From positions 1 through 64,000 of the forward strand of contig JBBRYS010000007.1 of NCBI GenBank assembly GCA_038237475.1: a DNA stretch of 64,000 nt. Direction: 5' to 3'. The first letter of the stretch is position 1; the number at the start of each line of letters is the position of its first letter. The notes under the pieces are model-generated. The model made no database searches. It saw only the letters and a list, made by a program, of their open reading frames with translations, and had not been told where the DNA came from. The position numbers and the translations under genes were made by a program. This stretch comes from JAOAPY01 sp038237475 (GTDB taxonomy: Bacteria; Acidobacteriota; Blastocatellia; Pyrinomonadales; Pyrinomonadaceae). Positions 57,903-64,000 of the stretch are shown piece after piece.

Positions 57903-58832
57903 ATGAGATCCAAAACGTTGCTCAGTCTGTTGATTTCCAGTTTAACGATCATGACAGGTGTGCTTTGCGTCACGGCGCAAGACCCTGCGGAGGAAGACGT
58001 GCGTGGAGCTTTTATCACTTCCCGGCCCAAGACAGTCGACCAGCCCAGCGGCAGCACCGGTGCTCGACCGTCGCGCAGACGTCCCAAGCCAGTGGCCACA
58101 CCCAAGCCAACTGAGCCAACTCCGAAGCCAACTCCGAAGCATACCGTGGCGCCAGGTCATGCACCCGTGGTCGCTGTGGTCAAAGAGCCTCGCACAACGG
58201 CACCGCGCCTGGGTCTCGGTATGACTTTATTCATGCGCGATTCAAATGGATTGGCAGTGCGAGTCGATCCGAATCATGAATTTCAAAGAGGGGATCGGGT
58301 CAGAGTATTGCTTGAGACCAATGCGGATGGTCATCTTTATATTTTCAATACCACTAATGACGGTGCTCCGGTCATGGTGTATCCGGATCCGCAATTGGAC
58401 GAGGCCGGAAACTTTATTCAGGCACACGTGCCGTTCGAGATTCCTTCAAGCTTGGCAGCCGAAGATCGTTTGCGCTGGCTCACCTTTGACGAGCACGCGG
58501 GAGTGGAGCGTTTATATTTTGTCTTTACTCGCGAACCGATGGCCGAAGTTCCAATCGAAGACGACTTAACGAAATATTGCGCCGGGAACAAGACTCAATG
58601 TGCTTGGCACCCGACGTCGGAACTTTGGATCAGCCTGCAAAAGGAAATGGAGTCGCCCGCCGTGTCAGACAGCGCAAAGAAATTTGGCAAGACCCAGACA
58701 GCTAAGGAGCAGGAAGCCGCGACACGTGGGATTGGTTTGGCCCAGGAGGATGCTCAGCCTTCAATGGTGATCATGACGGCTGCATCAGGCCCGGCGATGC
58801 TCGTAACTGCTTTGGAACTCGTTCACAAGTAA
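57903..58832 (+). CDS. Secreted DUF4384-like protein
   Basis: 309 residues. A signal peptide (LSLLISSLTIMTGVLCVTAQ) and a Pro/Thr/Lys-rich linker (residues about 55-85) lead to a DUF4384-like domain: FQRGDRVRVLLETNADGHLY, then IFNTTNDGAPVMVYPDPQ. RWLTFDEHAGVERLYFVFT and the final ALELVHK parallel the kinase's external domain (RWLGFDKTPGTETYTMIFS and DIRIEHK). It starts 39 nt after the kinase and 45 nt before the CHAT gene. Confidence 0.85.
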   Translation: MRSKTLLSLLISSLTIMTGVLCVTAQDPAEEDVRGAFITSRPKTVDQPSGSTGARPSRRRPKPVATPKPTEPTPKPTPKHTVAPGHAPVVAVVKEPRTTAPRLGLGMTLFMRDSNGLAVRVDPNHEFQRGDRVRVLLETNADGHLYIFNTTNDGAPVMVYPDPQLDEAGNFIQAHVPFEIPSSLAAEDRLRWLTFDEHAGVERLYFVFTREPMAEVPIEDDLTKYCAGNKTQCAWHPTSELWISLQKEMESPAVSDSAKKFGKTQTAKEQEAATRGIGLAQEDAQPSMVIMTAASGPAMLVTALELVHK

Positions 58833-58877
58833 TTTTTAGCTATTCGCTGAATTGGATCGGATAGCAGGAGCAGCAAG

Positions 58878-61733
58878 ATGAAAATCAACTCGGCCCTTCT
58901 TTGTGGATTCGTAGCTGCGATAATGCTTACGACTCAACTCTGTCCTGTTGAGGCCAGCCTGGCAAAGCCGGATCTACCCCAGCAGTCAAGCCAGGCTGAT
59001 GGCGCGCTCAAACAGGGAAAGCAGTTGTTGCGGCGTGGCCAGGCTGATCAAGCTCTCGGCTTTCTCCAGATCGCCCTGCAGCTTTACACATTTGCGAAGA
59101 ACAATAAGGGGGTGGCGTCAGCTCATAACGAATTGGGCGATCTTTACCTGCGTCAGGGCCAAAACAAGCTTGCGTTGGAGCACTATAAAGATGCTTACGA
59201 GGCTCTGTTGGGGGTTCGGATTCAGGAACAAAAGAACGAAGTTGCAGCCGGGAGCGCGGCTCGCATGGTCAGCTCTGATGCGAGTGTCGCGGCCCAGACA
59301 GCGGCCGGCACGAGCGACACCGGCTTTAATGCGAATCTTATCCTCGCGAAGATCGGCGATACGAACTCGCGCCTCGGCCGGCAGGGAGATGCTGCCTTTG
59401 CCTATGGCCAGATGCAGGTTAAGAAACCTGAAAGCGCGGCTTCGAGAACTACCCGGCGTTTTGGAGGTCTCGGTGGCGTGCTCGGCAGTGTCTCTACCGG
59501 CAAGGTCGATATAGCCGTTCCCACCAGCTCCGTCATCGGTCTGCTTGAAGCTAAGAAGGAATTCGATCTCTATCGCGATTCGATCGTCTACTCGACTTAT
59601 GAGTTGGGAATGGGTCGCATCAACTATTCCAACAATGACTTCGAAGGTGCTAAGAAACACTTTCAGAATGCTTACGAAGCCACCGGGGCCAGTCTTGCCG
59701 CCATCGCGAAGCTTGGTCAAACGCGGCGTTTCCGCGCGGCCGCGCGTACGGGGTTAGCGGACGTGGCTCTGCGGCAGGGGCGCAACAAGGACGCGAGCAA
59801 GCTGTACGAGGAAGCAGCCAAGGGAGCCAAAGAAGATAAACGTCTGGATCTGATGTGGCCGGCCCAACGAGGGATGGGCCGCAGTCTCTGGTTACAGGCT
59901 GCGGCGGATGACAAGAAGGGTCCAGCGATGAGAGAAAAAGGGCTCGAGAATTATCGAGACGCTATCGCAACCATCGAAACACTGAGGCAGGGTGGTATCC
60001 GTGCCGATGAAGCGCGGACGACATTTCTCGCCACCACTACGGACGTTTTTGACGAAGCAGCTACCTCGCTCGCGAGCCTGGCGCTGATGTCAACGCCGGC
60101 GGTAGGAGTGCCACTCGACGGTAAAGCGCTCGAGTATGCAGCCGAAGCCTTCAAGATCACGGAACAGACAAGGGCACGCTCGCTACTGGATCTGCTGGCT
60201 GAGACAAATTCGCAAGTCACTGAAGGCGTTCCAGCCGACCTGCTGGCTCGCAAGCAAGCAAACCTCGAACGGCAACAGGAGCTCGCGGGTCAATTGACCG
60301 GCATCGTTGTGGGACCCGACCAGGAGAAGAAGAAGCCTGCGGATCTGGAAGCAGAACTCGACAAGCTGCAAACTGAATTTGACGAAATTGAGAATCAGAT
60401 CAGGACCGCCAGTCCCAAATATGCGTCTCTTACTGCCGGCCAGTCATTAGCGCTCGCGGACGTGCAGCAGAAGGTGCTTGACGACCGCACAGCTCTATTG
60501 GAATACAGCCTGGGTACGGAGCAATCGTTTCTTTGGGTAATCACAAAATCGAGCACGGCGCTATACAAGTTGCCGCCGCGCTCGGCTATCGACAAGCTGG
60601 CCATGGATTTTCGCGCGCAACTGATTCCTTCCAGACTGCAGCGTCGTCTTGTCGGCATCGATATAGCGGCCGATCAACAACGCGGCCTCGGTCTGGCGAG
60701 TGGGCCGAATCAGGCAGACGCAGCGGCGTTGATTGCTGCTTCGAATGCACTTTACAAGGTCATTCTCGAACCTGCCGCGGCTGCAATAGGTGACAAGCGC
60801 CTGTTGGTTGTAGGGGATGGAACGTTGAATTATGTCCCGTTCGAAGCGCTGGTGACTTCGGCGGCGAGCACTGACTTTGCAGCAGCTCCATATCTGATTA
60901 AGACGAACGAGATTGTTTACGCTCCGTCCGCTTCCGTCATTGCCGCCATCAGGTTGCAGTCCGCCAGGTCTGCGGGACGAGCGATGTTGATTGTGGCTGA
61001 TCCGATTTTCAATTCAGTCGATGAACGGGCGAAAGGCACTCCCGCTGCAAGCTCGAGTGAGGGCTTACGAGGTTTGGGTCTGGCCAGTGCGGTCGCGGAC
61101 ATTGCCGGACAGGCTGATGGCTCTTCGCCGGCCAATATGCATGGACTGCCTCTGGCTCGTCTTGCAGGCACGAGGATTGAAGCCGATGAAATTTCAAAGC
61201 TTGCTAAGGCTTCGGGCGGGCAAGCGGACGTATGGCTCGATCTGAATGCGAGCGAAGAGAATGTGGAGACTCGTGACATCCGTAACTATCGCGTGATCCA
61301 CGTTGCCACGCACGGATTACTGAATGCTGAACGGCCGCAGTTTACAGGTTTGGTGTTGTCTTTGATCGGAAACAAAAACCACGATGGATTTCTGCGAACC
61401 GATGAAGTTTTTAACCTGCGTTTGGGTTCGCCGCTGGTGATGCTCTCGGCCTGCGAAACCGGATTGGGAAAAGAAAAGCGTGGCGAAGGAGTAATGGGAT
61501 TGACGCGCGCTTTTATTTACGCGGGAGCTCCCACTGTGGGTGTCAGCCTTTGGTCGGTCGCTGACAAATCAACGGCAGATCTGATGAGGGAGTTTTACAA
61601 GCGACTATTTGCTTCCGAGACCGCCTCGGCCTCGGCCTCCATGCGAGAGGCGCAGCTGTCGATGATCGAGGGTAAGAAATATAGCGCTCCATTTTATTGG
61701 GCGCCGTTTGTGCTGGTTGGAGATTGGAAGTGA
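58878..61733 (+). CDS. Exported TPR-CHAT caspase-like protease
   Basis: 951 residues. A signal peptide (LLCGFVAAIMLTTQLCPVEA) precedes TPR-like helical repeats (ALKQGKQLLRRGQADQALGF, AHNELGDLYLRQGQNKLALE and more to about residue 380), a helical linker, and a C-terminal CHAT domain from about 640 (LVVGDGTLNYVPFEALVTS). The catalytic dyad fits His812 in HVATHG and Cys859 in LSACETGLG. CHAT proteins are peptidases of the caspase-separase group. Export makes a periplasmic or surface role likely. A terminator follows 41 nt after the stop. Confidence 0.92.
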   Translation: MKINSALLCGFVAAIMLTTQLCPVEASLAKPDLPQQSSQADGALKQGKQLLRRGQADQALGFLQIALQLYTFAKNNKGVASAHNELGDLYLRQGQNKLALEHYKDAYEALLGVRIQEQKNEVAAGSAARMVSSDASVAAQTAAGTSDTGFNANLILAKIGDTNSRLGRQGDAAFAYGQMQVKKPESAASRTTRRFGGLGGVLGSVSTGKVDIAVPTSSVIGLLEAKKEFDLYRDSIVYSTYELGMGRINYSNNDFEGAKKHFQNAYEATGASLAAIAKLGQTRRFRAAARTGLADVALRQGRNKDASKLYEEAAKGAKEDKRLDLMWPAQRGMGRSLWLQAAADDKKGPAMREKGLENYRDAIATIETLRQGGIRADEARTTFLATTTDVFDEAATSLASLALMSTPAVGVPLDGKALEYAAEAFKITEQTRARSLLDLLAETNSQVTEGVPADLLARKQANLERQQELAGQLTGIVVGPDQEKKKPADLEAELDKLQTEFDEIENQIRTASPKYASLTAGQSLALADVQQKVLDDRTALLEYSLGTEQSFLWVITKSSTALYKLPPRSAIDKLAMDFRAQLIPSRLQRRLVGIDIAADQQRGLGLASGPNQADAAALIAASNALYKVILEPAAAAIGDKRLLVVGDGTLNYVPFEALVTSAASTDFAAAPYLIKTNEIVYAPSASVIAAIRLQSARSAGRAMLIVADPIFNSVDERAKGTPAASSSEGLRGLGLASAVADIAGQADGSSPANMHGLPLARLAGTRIEADEISKLAKASGGQADVWLDLNASEENVETRDIRNYRVIHVATHGLLNAERPQFTGLVLSLIGNKNHDGFLRTDEVFNLRLGSPLVMLSACETGLGKEKRGEGVMGLTRAFIYAGAPTVGVSLWSVADKSTADLMREFYKRLFASETASASASMREAQLSMIEGKKYSAPFYWAPFVLVGDWK

Positions 61734-61773
61734 TTTAGACCATCAGACGTTCTGAAGAACCGGATCGGAAATT

Positions 61774-61805
61774 GAAAACGCCGCAACTCAGGTTGCGGCG
61801 TTTTC
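61774..61805 (+). terminator. Perfect bidirectional terminator after the CHAT gene
   Basis: GAAAACGCCGCAAC (61774-61787) pairs perfectly with GTTGCGGCGTTTTC (61792-61805) around a TCAG loop. The A-run and T-run make it work in both directions, serving the CHAT gene and the convergent H1-like gene. Confidence 0.9.
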
Positions 61806-61822
61806 GGCTTCACCAGCAGACG

Positions 61823-62317
61823 CTATTTTCTCGACCGGTTCGACCGGGTTTCACCGGCTGCCTCACTGATTAATTCATTTGATCTATCGACGACCGAGGC
61901 GGCGCCTGCCCCAACTCCAGCGATTACCGCATTGAGAACCTCTCTGGCCTTTTCAATAATCCCGGGTTCTTGACTGTCATTGCGTGGTTCCGGACGTACT
62001 CGGCTGGTAACGGGTTGGCGAGCCGGCGCCTTGTTGCTGTCAGACCCGTTCGCCTTGCTTGCCGCATTGGCTGACTTGCCCTTTGCCGATATCGCCGGCG
62101 CGGTGCTTCGTTTTTGAGAGCTGGCGGCTTTCTTTGCTTTGCTGCTGTTCTTGCTTGCGCGTGTGGTGGCGCTGCTGACCTTTTTCGGCGAACTCTTCCT
62201 GGCCGAGGTTGTCCCGGAGGCTTTCGCAGCGCTCTTCGTTGTCGCAGTTGACTTTGCTTTTTTAGCGGGGCTCGTGGATTTCTTGGCTGACTTTTTGCTA
62301 GCTTTTTTCGCCGGCAT
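61823..62317 (-). CDS. Histone H1-like Lys/Ala-rich DNA-binding protein
   Basis: 164 residues from ATG at 62317, preceded on its strand by GAAGGAG, which decides this start over an upstream in-frame ATG. The first 100 residues are almost entirely Lys, Ala, Ser and Thr (PAKKASKKSAKKSTSPAKKA), like bacterial H1/AlgP-type proteins. The C-terminal part is different: GIIEKAREVLNAVIAGVGAG then SVVDRSNELI, probably a short amphipathic helix. A nucleoid role is likely but unproven. Confidence 0.8.
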   Translation of the reverse strand: MPAKKASKKSAKKSTSPAKKAKSTATTKSAAKASGTTSARKSSPKKVSSATTRASKNSSKAKKAASSQKRSTAPAISAKGKSANAASKANGSDSNKAPARQPVTSRVRPEPRNDSQEPGIIEKAREVLNAVIAGVGAGAASVVDRSNELISEAAGETRSNRSRK

Positions 62318-62769
62318 AATTTTCTCCTTCTGCGCTAACGCTTGGGCGTTAAGTGGATTGAATGTCCGCTCGCTCATTCTGGCTGAACACAAAACTACGT
62401 TTTCGCAATGGCAATGGTCATGCCACTGAACCCTTTGCCGCGGGCGACCAGCTGGATGGAAAATAACGAATATTAATTAAACCCCTTGAAAGCAGGTGAC
62501 CGCGTGGACCATTTCTCAATCGAGCGCACGTTTCATTTCCGATCAGCGCGAAGAAGAATCGTGCGGAATTGGTTCGATGCCGATTGGGAATCCGGAGTAC
62601 CGCAGATCCCGCGGAGCACCCGCGACAAGAGCGACATTCTTTGCGATTCCGTTAGGTGCGAGGCCTCTCAGTTGTGACCTGTGCATTGGTAGGCTAATAT
62701 CGGATCCGTCTGCGAAGCTGGATCTTGAGTCGGCTCAGTGCAAGAAGGTCCGCCGCGGCATGGATTTAT
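62318..62769 (+). other. 452-nt gap without a supported gene
   Basis: Short open frames on both strands lack RBS, family motifs and consistent codon use. The gap contains an inverted CTAACGC/GCGTTAAG pair near 62336-62355, just upstream of the H1-like gene, and the candidate ytxJ promoter at 62672-62700. Confidence 0.6.
62672..62700 (+). promoter_or_regulatory. Candidate promoter for ytxJ
   Basis: TTGTGA (62672-62677) and TAATAT (62695-62700) are separated by 17 nt, 69 nt before the ytxJ start. Confidence 0.45.
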
Positions 62770-63102
62770 ATGGAAAATCATTTCAGCAAAATTACAACTA
62801 AAGAAGCACTCGATGAGTTGCTGGCCCGTTCGAACAGCGAGCCGGTAGCCCTTTTCAAGCACAGTACAAGCTGCCCCATCAGCGCCACTGCCTTTCGTGA
62901 AATGGAAGATTTCCCGGGTCAGATAGCCCTGCTGGAAGTACAGCGGGCGCGCGAGTTGTCCGACCAGATCGGGCAACAAACCGGCGTGCAACATGAATCG
63001 CCGCAGGTCATCATCCTGCGTAACGGCCGCGCCGTCTGGCATGCTTCGCACTGGAAAGTCACCGCTCAAGCGGTTGCGCAGGCCATGAGCGAGCACGCCT
63101 GA
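62770..63102 (+). CDS. ytxJ: Bacillithiol-system redox protein YtxJ
   Basis: 110 residues from ATG 62770; the frame is open back to 62725. The thioredoxin-like fold has the single-Cys motif ALFKHSTSCPISATAFREME typical of YtxJ (BrxC), a monothiol bacilliredoxin. The cis-Pro region is HESPQVIILRNGRAVW. This implies that the host uses bacillithiol. It is followed 18 nt later by a DUF971 gene. Confidence 0.88.
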   Translation: MENHFSKITTKEALDELLARSNSEPVALFKHSTSCPISATAFREMEDFPGQIALLEVQRARELSDQIGQQTGVQHESPQVIILRNGRAVWHASHWKVTAQAVAQAMSEHA

Positions 63103-63120
63103 TAGGCGGTTCTGAATCTT

Positions 63121-63444
63121 ATGACAACCACCGAACTACGCGGGGCCGCTATTGAGCCTCGTGAAATCAAGCAGCAGGGTGAAGCCGGTTTGCGAATTAC
63201 CTGGGCCGACGATCAGGTCTGCAACTATTCGGCGCCTGCGCTGCGGCGGGTTTGTCCCTGCGCTCAATGCGTCAATGAATGGACCGGGCAGCGAACGCTG
63301 AAACCCGAGACGGTATCCAGCGAGTTAACGATTGCGGATCTTTCAATTGTGGGACGCTACGCATTAAATTTTCGCTGGAGCGACGGGCATGAAACCGGAA
63401 TTTACAGTTTCAAGTACCTGCGTGAGTTGTGCGAGCAGCAGTAA
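63121..63444 (+). CDS. DUF971 protein (butyrobetaine hydroxylase N-terminal-like)
   Basis: 107 residues. The DUF971 pattern is clear: GLRITWADDQVCNYSAPALR, RRVCPCAQCVNEWTGQR with three closely spaced Cys, and NFRWSDGHETGIYSFKYLRE near the end. The zinc-binding fold is related to the N-terminus of gamma-butyrobetaine hydroxylase and to Fe-S carrier proteins. It is probably cotranscribed with ytxJ. Confidence 0.9.
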   Translation: MTTTELRGAAIEPREIKQQGEAGLRITWADDQVCNYSAPALRRVCPCAQCVNEWTGQRTLKPETVSSELTIADLSIVGRYALNFRWSDGHETGIYSFKYLRELCEQQ

Positions 63445-63511
63445 GAATCCAGTCCACCGGTTGGTTCTCGTGAGAACTCTCAGCTGGCCTGATCCAGTCA
63501 GAAAGGAAACA

Positions 63512-63784
63512 ATGAACGAACGCGATTTTTTCAACGAAGTCCAGGAAACCAAGCGCGCTACTTTCAGCTGCCCACATTGCCGCGAACGCGGCGACTACGA
63601 AGTGCGCTGGCTAAAGCGAACCAAAAAACGAGATCTACCGCGCGGTGCCGGTGAGCAGGATCGGACGCGTTTTCAAAAATCCCGCGACTACATGGTTCGC
63701 GTTGACGATATGCTCATGTGCAAGAATATGCGCTGTCGCAGGCGATTTGATATTCCGAGCTCTCAGTCAGTCGTCTTCATCTAG
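63512..63784 (+). CDS. Small zinc-ribbon protein, unknown
   Basis: 90 residues from ATG 63512, behind AAAGGAAAC; the longer open frame overlaps the DUF971 gene and is not needed. Two Cys pairs, CPHC near residue 20 and CKNMRC near residue 76, could form a zinc ribbon. The middle is very basic (WLKRTKKRDLPRGAGEQDR). I recognise no family. The final 216 nt of the window after it show no clear gene. Confidence 0.65.
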   Translation: MNERDFFNEVQETKRATFSCPHCRERGDYEVRWLKRTKKRDLPRGAGEQDRTRFQKSRDYMVRVDDMLMCKNMRCRRRFDIPSSQSVVFI

Positions 63785-64000
63785 GCTACCTCGCACTGCT
63801 AAGTCCAAAGTCGGAAAAATCCTTCTATTGAAAGCCTCGCCTCGCCAGCGAGTGCGTAAAGCCCAGAAGCTGAGCGCCACCCCGCTGCTGAACCCGCCGT
63901 TGAACGGGCGGGAACGTTCCCGTACAGAACCCCGCATCCTTGTATGGATTAGGGTCGGGTTGATTATTTTTGATTGACCCCGGGCGGAACGAATCCTTGT

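Noticed and set aside
62486..62801. Short frames upstream of ytxJ
   Set aside because: They are Arg/Ser-rich, mutually overlapping and lack RBS; one runs over the ytxJ start.
63645..63977. 110-codon frame at the end of the window
   Set aside because: Its first half is out of frame with the zinc-ribbon gene and its composition looks non-coding. The real next gene probably starts beyond the window.

Overview
The window looks like the chromosome of a Gram-negative, GC-rich bacterium. My best guess is Acidobacteriota, class Blastocatellia or a relative. The pointers are a TatA/DsbA/POTRA-type envelope gene set, a kinase with a zinc-ribbon N-terminus and DUF4384-like sensor, a CHAT protease, a YtxJ bacillithiol-linked protein, zinc-type S4 and S14, and spacers full of degenerate 'GCGGATT' inverted repeats. 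The assignment rests on gene content and is an inference. I found no rRNA, tRNA, IS element, CRISPR array or replication origin.

Positions 1-17873 hold the S10-spc-alpha ribosomal supercluster on the + strand in canonical order: tuf end, rpsJ-rplC-rplD-rplW-rplB-rpsS-rplV-rpsC-rplP-rpmC-rpsQ-rplN-rplX-rplE-rpsN(type Z)-rpsH-rplF-rplR-rpsE-rpmD-rplO-secY-adk-map-(infA remnant)-rpmJ-rpsM-rpsK-rpsD-rpoA-rplQ. The exception is infA. At its usual place between map and rpmJ lies a sequence with both IF-1 ends intact but a stop at codon 8 and a broken middle. Several spacers carry hairpin-forming repeats. L4, L22 and L17 carry Lys/Ala-rich tails.

Positions 17874-31709 are housekeeping: accBC, rplU-rpmA, obgE, nadD-rsfS, a stripped-down sigma-54 activator, rlmH, a DksA-like protein, a ComF-family protein, a prolyl iminopeptidase, an HNH protein, tatA, a methyltransferase, rarA and ychF. 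Positions 31946-41234 hold two polytopic membrane proteins (one of the Agl23/TIGR03663 family), a membrane-anchored DsbA-like thioredoxin, smc with an acidic insertion in its head domain, and a secreted unknown. Positions 41269-45758 hold a DisA/DAC-like protein, a YheT-type hydrolase, a POTRA-only periplasmic protein and an unknown. Positions 45915-48464 form an ECF sigma / anti-sigma / secreted-protein operon closed by a strong terminator. Next come an EF-G-like GTPase, a VWA protein, two small unknowns, a macro-domain protein and an alpha-glucan phosphorylase.

The most interesting block is 55827-61805: a transmembrane Ser/Thr kinase, a secreted DUF4384-like protein homologous to the kinase's own extracytoplasmic domain, and an exported TPR-CHAT caspase-like protease. 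The three genes sit 39 and 45 nt apart and end at a perfect 14-bp terminator. This reads as one signalling-to-protease module. The window closes with a histone-H1-like protein, ytxJ, a DUF971 protein and a zinc-ribbon protein. The gaps 50721-51004, 51749-52032 and 63785-64000 show no convincing gene; the second contains a probable terminator.
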